Assembly: GCA_020831895.1 (NCBI GenBank)
Contig: JAFIFS010000009.1
Span: 1-41,647, forward strand
Reading direction: 5' to 3'
Length of the DNA stretch: 41,647 nt
Source: Chromatiales bacterium
Lineage (GTDB): Bacteria > Pseudomonadota > Gammaproteobacteria > Steroidobacterales > GCA-2729495
Shown: piece by piece, positions 7,244-18,013 of the stretch
Layout of the letters: each line of letters begins with the position of its first letter
How positions within the stretch are numbered: the stretch's first letter is position 1
Made by a program: the position numbers and the translations under genes
Notes under the pieces: generated by a model
Told to the model about the DNA's origin: nothing
The model's input: only the letters and a program-made list of their open reading frames with translations
The model's database searches: none

Positions 7244-7801
7244 ATGAGCGAACAGCCCACCAGGCTGATCTGGATCGACCTCGAGATGACCGGGCTCGAT
7301 ACGCGCAGCGACCACATCATAGAGATCGCTACCGTAGTGACCGATGGCGAACTCAACGTGGTCGCAGAGGGTCCGGTGTTCGCGATCCACCAGCCTGATG
7401 CCGTGCTGGCCGCGATGGACGAGTGGAACACGCGTCAGCACGGGGCCTCCGGGCTCACGGCCCGCGTGCGTGCGAGCAGGGTCGGAGCCGCTGAGGCCGA
7501 GCGCGAGACCGTGGCCTTCCTCGCTGCCCACGTGCAGCCGCGCAGCTCACCGATGTGCGGCAACAGCATCTGCCAGGACCGCCGCTTCCTCGCCCGCGAG
7601 ATGCCGCAGCTGGAGGCGTTCTTCCATTACCGCAACCTCGATGTCAGCACGCTGAAGATACTGGCGGGCATCTGGGCGCCTTCGGTAGCGGCCGGAATCA
7701 CGAAGACCTCGGACCACCTCGCGCTGAGCGACATCCACGATTCCATCAACGAGCTGCGTCACTACCGGGAGAAGCTGTTCCGCGTGGACGCGCAGTCCTG
7801 A
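7244..7801 (+). CDS. orn: Oligoribonuclease
   Basis: A 185-residue DEDDh-type 3'-5' exoribonuclease. It degrades the two-to-five-nucleotide end products of RNA decay, including pGpG from cyclic-di-GMP breakdown. All catalytic residues are visible: D12 and E14 in [11 protein letters not shown]112 in [12 protein letters not shown]158 in SDHLALSDI and D163. Length and sequence are typical. In the usual layout of gammaproteobacteria it is next to, and divergent from, rsgA. Its stop codon abuts the stop of the convergent MAPEG gene within a 14-base perfect palindrome (7795-7808). Confidence 0.97.
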   Translation: MSEQPTRLIWIDLEMTGLDTRSDHIIEIATVVTDGELNVVAEGPVFAIHQPDAVLAAMDEWNTRQHGASGLTARVRASRVGAAEAERETVAFLAAHVQPRSSPMCGNSICQDRRFLAREMPQLEAFFHYRNLDVSTLKILAGIWAPSVAAGITKTSDHLALSDIHDSINELRHYREKLFRVDAQS

Positions 7802-8179
7802 TCAGGACGCGGCGACGAGGAACAGCCCGACCACACAGCCAAAACCCGCCAGCCACACCAGCGAGCGCAGGGTGGAGCGATCCTGGATATACAGCAACCC
7901 GTGCAGGAAGCGCGTGAGCAGGAAGACCCCCGCGAGTATGTCGATGATCGCAGCCGGGCCCTTGACCATCGAGGCGATGATCACTGCGGCCGCAAAGGGT
8001 GGAAAGGCCTCGTAGGCGTTTTCCTGGGCCCAGTGGGCGCGCAGGCGCCAGCCCGAGAGGCTGCGCAGGTAGGCGCGGGGGCGCGCGTTGTCGAAGCCAT
8101 CGCCGCCGATCTTGGCGCAACCTGCCCAGACGATGGGCATGAGTGCAGCCAAGAGTACGCACCAGAACGCTAGCGTCAT
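7802..8179 (-). CDS. MAPEG-family integral membrane protein
   Basis: A 125-residue protein with four predicted membrane helices (LAFWCVLLAALMPIVWAG; FPPFAAAVIIASMV; AIIDILAGVFLLTRFLHGLLYI; LVWLAGFGCVVGLFLVA). The MAPEG-like loop reads RPRAYLRSLSGWRLRAHWAQENAYEAFP. MAPEG proteins are named for eicosanoid and glutathione metabolism in animals; the substrates of bacterial members of this type are unknown. The ATG at 8179 has GGGGAGAAC upstream, and the in-frame extension to 8272 is not membrane-like. It is convergent with orn with no gap. Confidence 0.85.
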   Translation of the reverse strand: MTLAFWCVLLAALMPIVWAGCAKIGGDGFDNARPRAYLRSLSGWRLRAHWAQENAYEAFPPFAAAVIIASMVKGPAAIIDILAGVFLLTRFLHGLLYIQDRSTLRSLVWLAGFGCVVGLFLVAAS

Positions 8180-8270
8180 TTTCAGTTCTCCCCGGGTGCC
8201 GGCGCCCCGTGACGATGTACCGGCCGTGGTGTAAAGTCTAGCACCGGCCCGCCAACAGGAACCCAGCGCC

Positions 8271-8654
8271 ATCAGTTTCCGACGCCTGCCTGCAATCCAA
8301 GTCCTGCTGGCTGCCCTGCTGCTGTGGGCTTTCCTGCCGTTGACTCATGCGCAGGAGAGCGCGGACGCCCCGGCTGCCGATGAGGCTGCTGCAGAGCGGG
8401 AGAGCTGGCTTCTTCGTATCGAGGAGCTCAACGAGGCAAACCTGGAGCTCGCGCGCCAGAACGCCGAGCTGCGCGACCGGCTGGCCTCGGCCAGGGTCGA
8501 ACTCGAGCAGGCCGACATTGCAGAGTCGCGGCGGCTAGACCGCTCACGCCGGCAGTGGTTCGTGGCCGGTGCCGGCGTGATGGTGGCCGGCATCCTGCTC
8601 GGTCTTATCCTGCCGCGCCTGCGCCGCCGGCGCTCGGCCTGGAGCGATCTCTAG
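8271..8654 (+). CDS. Membrane-anchored coiled-coil protein (C-terminus like TIGR04211), non-canonical start
   Basis: About 127 residues if counted from 8271. The frame encodes a clear signal peptide (SFRRLPAIQVLLAALLLWAFLPLTHA, then QESADAP) and an acidic segment. A coiled coil follows (WLLRIEELNEANLELARQNAEL...), then a C-terminal anchor RRQWFVAGAGVMVAGILLGLILP followed by RLRRRRSAW. That tail closely resembles the anchor of the TIGR04211 'SH3 and anchor' proteins, but the N-terminal SH3 domain is absent. The first standard start in frame is TTG at 8340, inside the signal peptide. Upstream there is an ATC at 8271 with AGGA ten bases before it, and a stop at 8232-8234. The start is either ATC or altered, so the coordinate is inferred. 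Confidence 0.6.
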   Translation: MSFRRLPAIQVLLAALLLWAFLPLTHAQESADAPAADEAAAERESWLLRIEELNEANLELARQNAELRDRLASARVELEQADIAESRRLDRSRRQWFVAGAGVMVAGILLGLILPRLRRRRSAWSDL

Positions 8655-8656
8655 CC

Positions 8657-11053
<2,397 letters not shown>

Positions 11054-11122
11054 GCGCGACTCCCTATGTTATCGATGCAGGGTCAGGCACAATCCACCCG
11101 TAAGCAGCCGGACGGACCCGCG

Positions 11123-11947
11123 ATGACCCGCAGAACGGTTTTCTTTCTCTCGGACCAGACCGGCGTGACCGCGGAAACGCTGGGCCGCAGCCTGCTCACG
11201 CAGTTCGAGGACCATGATTATGAGCAAGTCACGCTGCCATTCATAGATACCGAGGAGAAGGCGCTGGCGGTTGTCCGGCAGATAAACGAGCTCGCGGCTA
11301 CGCAGGGCAGCCGCCCGATCGTGTTCAGTACCCTGGTCCGGGACGAGATCCGCGAATGTTTTCGCGGCGTCAGCGGGCTGTTCCTGGATCTGTTCTCCGC
11401 CTTCGTCGAGACGCTGGAGCGGGAGTTCGAGGCACCCTCGATCCATGCCGTGGGTCGCACGCACGGCCGTCGTGACAGCGACTCCTACGAGCGGCGGATC
11501 GAGGCGATGAACTACGCGCTGACCAACGACGACGGGATGACCACCCGGGACTTCGGCCGCGCCGAGCTGATCCTGCTGGGCGTCTCGCGCACCGGCAAGA
11601 CACCCACCTGTCTCTACCTCGCGCTCGCCTACGGCGTGTTTGCCGCCAACTATCCGCTGGCCGACGATGACCTCGATTCCGGGCGGCTGCCGCGCCAGCT
11701 CGAGCCCTACCGCCGCAAGCTCTATGGCCTCACGATTTCCCCGGAGCGTCTGCAGCAGATCCGTCGTGAGCGCAGGCCCACCGGCCGCTATGCGTCCGCC
11801 GAGCAGGTGCGTTTCGAGCTGCGCGCGTCGAGCAACCTTTTCCAGCGCTACGACATCCCGTTTCTCGACGTGAGCGAGTCCTCGATCGAGGAGATCGCAA
11901 GCCGAATCCTCAGCATCACCGGGATAGAGCGGCGTATCCGTCCCTGA
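11123..11947 (+). CDS. ppsR: PEP synthase regulatory protein (bifunctional kinase/phosphorylase)
   Basis: A 274-residue protein of the DUF299 (PSRP) family. It inactivates PEP synthase by ADP-dependent phosphorylation of a threonine next to the catalytic histidine and restores it by phosphate-dependent removal. It shows the family N-terminus (TVFFLSDQTGVTAETLGRSLL), the DSD-YERRIEAMNYALTNDDG segment, the P-loop-like GVSRTGKT (153-160) with PTCLYLA, and NYPLADDDL. The TGVTAE and SRTGKTP motifs are diagnostic. The ATG at 11123 gives family length. The target ppsA is directly divergent, which supports the assignment. Confidence 0.95.
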   Translation: MTRRTVFFLSDQTGVTAETLGRSLLTQFEDHDYEQVTLPFIDTEEKALAVVRQINELAATQGSRPIVFSTLVRDEIRECFRGVSGLFLDLFSAFVETLEREFEAPSIHAVGRTHGRRDSDSYERRIEAMNYALTNDDGMTTRDFGRAELILLGVSRTGKTPTCLYLALAYGVFAANYPLADDDLDSGRLPRQLEPYRRKLYGLTISPERLQQIRRERRPTGRYASAEQVRFELRASSNLFQRYDIPFLDVSESSIEEIASRILSITGIERRIRP

Positions 11948-11951
11948 GCGC

Positions 11952-13598
11952 TCAGATCCGGTACTGCGGCTCATGGACGCCGGTGATCTCGGCGATGCGC
12001 GCGATGCGGGCTGCCAGCGTAGCCAGGTCCTTCAGCACGACTTCCGGCGGCTGGGCAATCGCGTTGGGCTGGCGCGAGTGCCGTTCCAGGTAGACGCGCA
12101 GCGTGGCGCCGCTGGTGCCCGTGCCCGAGAGCCTGTAGACGATGCGCGCGCCGTCTTCCAGCAGCACGCGCATGCCCTGGTGGTCCGACACGCTGCCGTC
12201 AACCGGGTCGTGATAGCTGAACTCGTCGGCTGCGAGGATCCGCGTGCCCGGTACGGACTGTCCGGCCAGCCCAGGCAGAGAGGCCCTCAGCTCTTCGACG
12301 AGCTCTGACGCGCGGGCGGCATCGGCGATGAAGTAGTCCTCCCGCTGGTAGTGGTGGCGGCCGAAGCGGTGCCAGTGCGCGGCGAGTATCGCCGGCAGCG
12401 GCTGGCCGAGCACGGTCAGCAGGTTGAGCCAGAACAGTACCGCCCAGATCCCGTCCTTCTCGCGCACGTGGGCCGAGCTGGTCCCGAAGCTTTCCTCGCC
12501 GCAGAGCCCGATGCGCCCTGACTCGAGCAGGTTGCAGAAGAAGCGCCATCCGGTTGGGGTCTCGAAGCAGGGCAGGCCCAGCGCCTCGGCCACCACGTCC
12601 ACTGCCCGGCTGGTCGGCATCGAGCGCGCGACGCCGGGTACTCCGCCGGCATAGCCGGGGACGTGCCGGTGATGGGCCAGCATCACGGCAATGCTGTCGC
12701 CCGGCGAGACGAAGCTGTGCGGTCCAAGGATCATGTTGCGGTCGCCGTCACCGTCGGACGCGGCGAGCAGGTCCGGGGCGTCGGCTGCCAGCGACTGCGC
12801 GACTAGCTCGGCTGCATCCACCGGGTTCGGGTCCGGATGCAGTCCGCCGAAGTCGGGCAGTGGCTCGGCGCGCAGAAGGCTTTCCGGTCCGGCCCCCAGC
12901 AGGTCACAGAAGATGCGTTTGGCATAGGGGCCCGTGACCCCGTGCATCCCGTCGAATCGCAGGCGCAGCCCCCCGCGGATTGCTGATGCCATTGCGTCGA
13001 AGTCGAACAGTCCCTGCATCAGCGCCGCATAGTCGGCCGTGGAGTCGACGATCTCGATGGACAGGCCCGGGAGCCCGATCTTGCCGGTCCGCGCCAGGTC
13101 CAGCGGCGGCAGCTGCGCCACCCTGTAGCGGGTGACCTGCCTGCTGAGCTCATGGATCCTGTCGGTCATCGCTTCAGGGGCCTGCGCTCCGGATGCGACG
13201 TTGAACTTGATGCCGAAATCACCCTCCGGACCGCCTGGGTTGTGGCTCGCGGTGAGCAGGAAGCCGCCGTCGGCACGCCGGCTGCGAATCAGGTGCGAGG
13301 CCACCGGTGTCGACAGCAGCCCGTGCTGCCCGATGACCAGCTCACTCACGCCGTGTGCGGCAGCCAGCGCGGCGATCCGGCCGATGGCCTCGTCGTTGAA
13401 GTAGCGTCCGTCGCCGCCGAGCACCAGCCGCGCTCCGGCTGGCAGGCTGGCGGCGCGGAACACGGCCTCGACGAAGGTTTCGAGATAGTGGGGCTGCTGG
13501 AACACCGCGACCTTGCGCCGCAATCCCGCAGTGCCCGGGCGCTGGTCATCGTAGGGCGTGCATGTCACCTCGGTGACGGGCAGCAATGTCTGGTTCAT
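11952..13598 (-). CDS. pgm: Phosphoglucomutase (alpha-D-glucose-phosphate specific)
   Basis: A 548-residue phosphohexomutase interconverting glucose 1-phosphate and glucose 6-phosphate. It has the active-site phosphoserine loop LLTASHNPGG (serine near residue 118) and the magnesium loop DGDGDRN. The sugar-binding GEESFGTSSAHVREKDG and the C-terminal phosphate-binding RLSGTGTSGATLRVY are also present. These long motifs fit the eukaryote/Agrobacterium-type Pgm rather than ManB/AlgC. The frame is open to 13628, but the ATG at 13598 (MNQTLLPV) has CGGAG upstream and family length. It feeds UDP-glucose synthesis and so the trehalose pathway encoded at 24.6-28.5 kb. It is convergent with ppsR, the two stops lying in the palindrome CTGAGCGCTCAG. 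Confidence 0.95.
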   Translation of the reverse strand: MNQTLLPVTEVTCTPYDDQRPGTAGLRRKVAVFQQPHYLETFVEAVFRAASLPAGARLVLGGDGRYFNDEAIGRIAALAAAHGVSELVIGQHGLLSTPVASHLIRSRRADGGFLLTASHNPGGPEGDFGIKFNVASGAQAPEAMTDRIHELSRQVTRYRVAQLPPLDLARTGKIGLPGLSIEIVDSTADYAALMQGLFDFDAMASAIRGGLRLRFDGMHGVTGPYAKRIFCDLLGAGPESLLRAEPLPDFGGLHPDPNPVDAAELVAQSLAADAPDLLAASDGDGDRNMILGPHSFVSPGDSIAVMLAHHRHVPGYAGGVPGVARSMPTSRAVDVVAEALGLPCFETPTGWRFFCNLLESGRIGLCGEESFGTSSAHVREKDGIWAVLFWLNLLTVLGQPLPAILAAHWHRFGRHHYQREDYFIADAARASELVEELRASLPGLAGQSVPGTRILAADEFSYHDPVDGSVSDHQGMRVLLEDGARIVYRLSGTGTSGATLRVYLERHSRQPNAIAQPPEVVLKDLATLAARIARIAEITGVHEPQYRI

Positions 13599-13668
13599 GC
13601 GCAAACTCCGGCGGTTGTTACGTGCCACTTCTGTGAGCCTTGTCGGCGCCGGCGGCCCAGGACCCCTG

Positions 13669-13677
13669 TGCTATAGT
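13669..13677 (+). promoter_or_regulatory. Extended -10 promoter, possibly leaderless transcript
   Basis: TGCTATAGT (TG-n-TATAGT, hexamer 13672-13677) ends six bases before the ATG at 13684. A start site at the normal distance would fall on or next to the A of that ATG, so the mRNA may have no leader. No ribosome-binding sequence is seen in front of this ATG. Confidence 0.4.
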
Positions 13678-13683
13678 CCGGCC

Positions 13684-14193
13684 ATGCTTGCCGACAGCAA
13701 CATCGTACCGCGTTGTCTGGTGCGACCGGGCAGTCTCGGGAGTCTGTTGACTCTGTACGAGGGCAACTACGTACGCTTGCAGTCCATTCTGCCGGAGATG
13801 CCGCCGGCCGGCAGCATACTGGTGTCGCATTGTGTGGCGGACCTCGACCTGCACCTGCGCGTCGAGGCGGCCACCCGCTATACGCGCGAACTCTACCTGA
13901 CCTACCTGTTCCTCGAGGATGGCGCAGCCGGCCTGGCCCGGCCTGATCTCAGGCTGCGGGTCTACCTTGACGCGCGGCTCGTCGAGGTCTGTGGCTGGAG
14001 TGTCGACGGCCGTCACCACGTGCTGCGTCGCCTGGGCCGGCAGTGGCCCGGCGAGATCGACCGGCGGTGGGCGGCCAGCATGATGCTCGGCAAGTGGCTG
14101 GAATACCTGGCTGACCGCGGCCACTCCTTTTCCGGCAAAGTGTCGATTGATTCAACGAAGCGGGATCAAGCGTCGGCTAGCCTCACGACCTGA
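13684..14193 (+). CDS. yqiB: DUF1249 family protein (YqiB-like)
   Basis: A 169-residue cytoplasmic protein of the DUF1249 family. It shows the family pattern (LLTLYEGNYVRLQSILPE, VEAATRYTRELYLTYLF, PDLRLRVYLDARLVEVCGW, a C-terminal segment ending MLGKWLEYLADRGHSF). The E. coli homologue YqiB is shorter (about 140 residues) and lacks a firm biochemical role. Here a short N-terminal lead (MLADSNIVPRCLVRPGSL) and about 20 residues after the conserved domain are extra. The ATG at 13684 is preceded by an extended -10 rather than a ribosome site. It is divergent from pgm and followed in the same direction by the coiled-coil gene. Confidence 0.85.
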   Translation: MLADSNIVPRCLVRPGSLGSLLTLYEGNYVRLQSILPEMPPAGSILVSHCVADLDLHLRVEAATRYTRELYLTYLFLEDGAAGLARPDLRLRVYLDARLVEVCGWSVDGRHHVLRRLGRQWPGEIDRRWAASMMLGKWLEYLADRGHSFSGKVSIDSTKRDQASASLTT

Positions 14194-14236
14194 CCGCCCG
14201 GACAAGGCTCGGGTGCGCACCAGGTGGGCAGTCCGC

Positions 14237-15277
14237 ATGCCGATTCCCTCACAGCTTCTCGCCCGTCCCAGGCCAGCTGAAGAAGAACAGCTGCTGCGCC
14301 TGTTCTGGAACCGTGCCGAGCTCAAGAAGGAATTCACGCGCCTGCGGCGCGACAAGGAGCGCCTGACCGAGCAGTTGCGCCAGCAGGAAGGTACGACTTT
14401 GCGTCTGCAGCAGCGTCTGGAGCAGCTGGAGGCCATGCTCGGGGATGGCGAGCGTGCAGCCGGTGTCGTGATCCACTACCAGCTGTGCGCCGTCTGGGCG
14501 CATGGCCGCAAGCGTCTGATCCGCCTTACCCAGGACCTCTCGCGACGCCAGCGGGAGCGCGAGCAGCAGCAGCAGCTTGCCGCCGTGGCGGAGCACCGCC
14601 GGCAGGCCGTCAGTGCGATCGACCGGCGCCTGGCTGAGCTCGCCCAGCGCAGGGGAGGGCTGGAAGCGGACCTGGAGCATCTCGCCGAACGACGCGCCCA
14701 GTTGCGTGGCCCCTGGAACGTCTGGCGGCGGCACCAGCTGTCGCGGCGCGAGCAGGTGATCCGCGAATCAATGGATTCGGTCGAGGCCCAGAGGCAGCGG
14801 CAGCAGGCTGCGCGGGCTGAGCGGCTCGCCGCTCTTGCCGAGCCCGAGGTGAAGCTCAGCATCGAGGGACGGCGCAGGGTCAACCTCACGCTGATCGCGC
14901 TCGGCCAGGAGCTGCTGCTGCACTTCCGGCAGCACGATATCGCCCGCCTGGCCCGGGAAGCGGCGTCGCGCCGGCCGGGGGAGGTGAGCTATGGCAGCAG
15001 CGAGCACTGCCGCGCGCTGGGCACGCTGATCGACAGCGCGGTGCGCCAGCTGGAGAGTCGCACTGATCTGTCCGATCGTACGCGTGCGCGTGCTGGAGAG
15101 CTCGCCCGCAGTGTCGAGTACCGAAGGGAATCCGACACGGTTCCGGTGGCCGCTTCGGTGGACCGGATTGCGCTGGACGCCGGGCCTTTCGGCAGCCCCG
15201 GATCGCGCGGCGGTGCTCTCGGCGTCAATATCCTCACCGAGGAATACTGGGATATCTACCGCGTGCTGCTTGCGTAA
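14237..15277 (+). CDS. Coiled-coil protein, unknown family
   Basis: A 346-residue soluble protein I do not recognise. Residues about 14-85 and 105-210 are rich in Glu/Arg/Gln/Leu with heptad-like spacing (RAELKKEFTRLRRDKERLTEQLRQQE; RRQREREQQQQLAAVAEHRRQ), predicting long coiled coils. The second half is more globular (LSIEGRRRVNLTLIALGQELLLHF) and ends in NILTEEYWDIYRVLLA. There is no signal peptide or membrane helix. The ATG at 14237 was chosen because of the GGTGGG upstream; an in-frame ATG at 14147 would overlap the previous gene by 47 bases. It lies between yqiB and convergent prc. A structural or scaffolding role is possible but unproven. Confidence 0.75.
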   Translation: MPIPSQLLARPRPAEEEQLLRLFWNRAELKKEFTRLRRDKERLTEQLRQQEGTTLRLQQRLEQLEAMLGDGERAAGVVIHYQLCAVWAHGRKRLIRLTQDLSRRQREREQQQQLAAVAEHRRQAVSAIDRRLAELAQRRGGLEADLEHLAERRAQLRGPWNVWRRHQLSRREQVIRESMDSVEAQRQRQQAARAERLAALAEPEVKLSIEGRRRVNLTLIALGQELLLHFRQHDIARLAREAASRRPGEVSYGSSEHCRALGTLIDSAVRQLESRTDLSDRTRARAGELARSVEYRRESDTVPVAASVDRIALDAGPFGSPGSRGGALGVNILTEEYWDIYRVLLA

Positions 15278-15332
15278 GGCCGTCGCCCGGGTCAGTCGGC
15301 CGTTTTCAGGTCGCCGTGCCGGGCCAGCGCCT
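15278..15332 (+). other. Weak terminator-like hairpin between convergent genes
   Basis: GGCCG just after the stop at 15275-15277 can pair with CGGCC about 20 bases on and is followed by GTTTTC. The stem is only five base pairs, the loop is long, and the element overlaps the 3' end of prc. It is a weak candidate terminator for the coiled-coil gene. Confidence 0.25.
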
Positions 15333-17457
15333 CAGCACCGCCGCCGTTCTTGACACGCCAGAGTTCGCTGGCCAGCGAGGCCGCCGTCTGCAGCAGAACG
15401 TCCGGGCGTTCTGTACGCGCGCTGTCGCCGTCCTCGTCGCCGAGAATTTCCAGCAGCTCCATGCCGAGTGCCTGCCGGCGACGGTTCTCACGCGCCAGGC
15501 GCTCGGTCTGCTGTGCTTCGCGCTCGGCAATGCGCTGCTCGAGGTTCAGCGAAACAGTGCGGCGGGCGCGGATCTCCGCAGCCGCCCGGATGTCCTCCTG
15601 CAGATGCAGCAGGTCGGGGTCCGTCTGCAGCTGCTCCTGCTTGTGACGGGTGAGCAGGTCGATGGCCATGTCCAGAGGCTCGCGCGCCTCGTAACGGGTC
15701 GACGCGATCTTGTCCCAGGGCAACGCGCGCTCGCGGCTGCTCTCGCCCACCAGGTCCGGGTCCACCGCAGACGGCAGGATGATATCGGGCACGACCCCGC
15801 GGCTCTGGGTGCTCTCACCGGTGACTCGATAGAACTTCGCCACCGTCAGGGTCAGCTGGCCGAGACCGGGCTCCGGGACGTTACGCGGCGCGAAGTTGTC
15901 CAGCGAGAGGAGGTTCTGCACGGTGCCCTTGCCGAAGGTTTGCTGGCCGATGACCACACCGCGACGGTAGTCCTGGATGGCCGCGGCGAAGATCTCCGAG
16001 GCCGAGGCGCTGAAGCGGTCGACCATCACCACCAGGGGGCCGGTGTATGCAGCCCGTGAGGCGGCATCCTCGAGGATCTCGACGCGCCCGTTGGTATCGC
16101 GGATCTGGACGACCGGCCCGCTGTCGATGAAGAGTGCCGTCAGGGAGGTCGCTTCCGTAAGGTGGCCGCCGCCGTTGCCGCGCAGGTCCAGCACGAGGCC
16201 CTCGATGTTCTCGGCCTCCAGTTCCCGGATGAGACGCGCCACGTCGCGCGTGGTGCTGACGAACTCGCGGTCACCACGGCTGCGTGCGTCGAAGTCCTGG
16301 TAGAAGCTGGGAATGGTGATGACGCCGATGCGCGTGATCTCGCCGTCGCGATCCACCGGGACCACCTGACTGCGGGCAGCCTGTTCCTCGAGCTTGATCT
16401 TGTCGCGAACCAGGTCGACGACCCGCTCCTGCGAACCAGGCAGGGCGTCTGCCGGCAGGATCTGCAGGCGGACCACGGTGCCCTGGCGCCCGCGGATCAG
16501 CTGGACCACGTCATCCAGCTGCCAGCCGACGACGTCGACCATCTCTCCATCCTCGCCCTGTCCTACTGCGGTGATGCGGTCGTTGGCCTTGATCCGGCCG
16601 TCTATGTCGGCCGGGCCTCCCGGGATGATGTTGAGCACGGTCACCAGGTCATCGTTGAGCTGGAGGGAGGCCCCGACGCCCTGGTATGACAGGCTCATCT
16701 GGATGCGGTACTCCTCAGACTGTCGCGGCGACAGGTAGCCCGAGTGAGGATCCAGCGTGCGCGCGAACGCGTTGAGGAAGTTCTCCACCACGGCATCGCT
16801 GTCGAGATCGTTGGTCCGGTCGAGCACGCGCTGGTAGCGCCTGCGCAGAACGTCCGCCGCGTCCTCGAAGCTGCGCTCGGCAAGCATCAGGCCAAGCAGG
16901 TCATGCTTGACCCGGCGACGCCAGAGGTCCTGCATCTCGGCCGGGGTCTCGAGCCAGGGCTGGTTCTCGCGGTTGAATTCGTAGTCCTCGTCCACCGTGA
17001 AGTCCGGCTCTTCCTCGAGCAGCGCAAGCGCGTGGCTGAGATTCTGCTGAACGCGCAGCCGGTAGAGCCGGAAGATGTCGAAGACCGGCTCCATGTCACC
17101 GCTCTTGAGCACGTTGTCTAGCCGGTTGCGGTAGCGGTCGAAATACGCGATGTCGGACTGGAGGAAGTTGTGCCGGTTGGGGTCGAGGAACTCGATGTAG
17201 GTGCGCAGCACGGCTTCCGACAGGTTGTCGTCCACCGGGGTTCGCGCGTAGTGGTACTGCTCGACGAAGCGGGTGACCAGCCTCGCGGCCTGCCGGTGCC
17301 GGGGCGTCGTTTCCAGCACCGCGGGTACGGCTGCCGGCTCGGCCCTGGGCTCGGCCAGGGGCGGCCATGCGAGAAGCAGTGCCAGCAGTGGCAGGGTGGC
17401 AATCAATCGCCCGAGGCTATGTTTCAGCATGGTCAGAGGCCTGCGAATCTGGGTCAT
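15292..17457 (-). CDS. prc: Carboxy-terminal processing (tail-specific) protease
   Basis: A 721-residue periplasmic serine protease of the Prc/Tsp S41 family, which trims or degrades proteins from their C-termini. After a signal sequence (LIATLPLLALLLAWPPLA, near 18-35) come the N-terminal helical domain and a PDZ domain (YQGVGASLQLNDDLVTVLNIIPGGPA). The S41 catalytic core follows, with GLVLDLRGNGGG, the Ser in DRFSASASEIF and the Lys 25 residues on in GQQTFGKGTVQ. A DUF3340-type C-terminal region closes the protein. The ATG at 17457 has AGGGGAGGG upstream; an internal ATG at 17430 is an alternative with a weaker site. In E. coli it is involved in peptidoglycan hydrolase turnover and penicillin-binding protein processing. 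Confidence 0.95.
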   Translation of the reverse strand: MTQIRRPLTMLKHSLGRLIATLPLLALLLAWPPLAEPRAEPAAVPAVLETTPRHRQAARLVTRFVEQYHYARTPVDDNLSEAVLRTYIEFLDPNRHNFLQSDIAYFDRYRNRLDNVLKSGDMEPVFDIFRLYRLRVQQNLSHALALLEEEPDFTVDEDYEFNRENQPWLETPAEMQDLWRRRVKHDLLGLMLAERSFEDAADVLRRRYQRVLDRTNDLDSDAVVENFLNAFARTLDPHSGYLSPRQSEEYRIQMSLSYQGVGASLQLNDDLVTVLNIIPGGPADIDGRIKANDRITAVGQGEDGEMVDVVGWQLDDVVQLIRGRQGTVVRLQILPADALPGSQERVVDLVRDKIKLEEQAARSQVVPVDRDGEITRIGVITIPSFYQDFDARSRGDREFVSTTRDVARLIRELEAENIEGLVLDLRGNGGGHLTEATSLTALFIDSGPVVQIRDTNGRVEILEDAASRAAYTGPLVVMVDRFSASASEIFAAAIQDYRRGVVIGQQTFGKGTVQNLLSLDNFAPRNVPEPGLGQLTLTVAKFYRVTGESTQSRGVVPDIILPSAVDPDLVGESSRERALPWDKIASTRYEAREPLDMAIDLLTRHKQEQLQTDPDLLHLQEDIRAAAEIRARRTVSLNLEQRIAEREAQQTERLARENRRRQALGMELLEILGDEDGDSARTERPDVLLQTAASLASELWRVKNGGGAEALARHGDLKTAD

Positions 17458-17536
17458 GATCCCTCCCCTTAGGCTAGACTTGCAGCGCCCCGCAGGCAAG
17501 CGCGGGGCCTTGCTTGGGTCACTGATTCTTGTCGTC

Positions 17537-17827
17537 ATGCAACCTTGGACCGTCATTCTTGGCATATTGTTCGGCACTTTGTTCGCAATCGCGTTCGGGC
17601 TGGCCGTCACGCTCGGGATATTCTGGCTGCTGCAGGGCGAGCATCCCCGGATGTCAGCCGAGCTTCCCGAGCTTGGCCGCGCCGTGGCGATGTTCACCGT
17701 CCTGGCCACCTGTGCCGGGTTCAGCTTCTACGGCTCGCTGCGACGCGTTAAATGGCGTTTCCTCGCCCAGCTCGCGCTGGCCTGCGGCATCTGGCTCGTT
17801 GGGCTCTACTACTGGCCGGACTCCTGA
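17537..17827 (+). CDS. Small integral membrane protein, unknown
   Basis: A 96-residue protein with three predicted membrane helices: VILGILFGTLFAIAFGLAVTLGIFWLL, AVAMFTVLATCAGFSFYG and LAQLALACGIWLVGLYYW. A basic loop (RRVKWR) lies between the second and third. No family recognised. The start at 17537 is the ATG that begins the first helix; there is no clear ribosome site. It is divergent from prc across 79 bases, which hold an inverted repeat (CCCCGC 17488-17493 with GCGGGG 17502-17507). Confidence 0.65.
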   Translation: MQPWTVILGILFGTLFAIAFGLAVTLGIFWLLQGEHPRMSAELPELGRAVAMFTVLATCAGFSFYGSLRRVKWRFLAQLALACGIWLVGLYYWPDS

Positions 17828-18013
17828 CTTGAACCTTGTCAGATCCTTCGCCGGGCTGGGCGGAGTGGTTTCGAGTTCGTTTTCGGCATGCTGCGCTCCC
17901 GCGGGTGCCGGCGTCTGTGCGCCAGTGCACATCCTGCGCGCTGACGACGGCCTGCCCGTGCGCCGGCCGGGCGTGTACCCTTGCCGGAAGTTTCTGGTCA
18001 GGGAGTAACGGCG

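Noticed and set aside
8230-8246. TGTAAA-N6-CACC near 8230, resembling the PEP-CTERM upstream element
   Set aside because: The second half-site lacks CGAC, no -24/-12 promoter follows, and the neighbouring genes are not PEP-CTERM proteins.
17484-17510. CCCCGC/GCGGGG hairpin between prc and the small membrane protein
   Set aside because: Not followed by T residues in either direction and located between divergent starts, so not a terminator; too short to call an operator.
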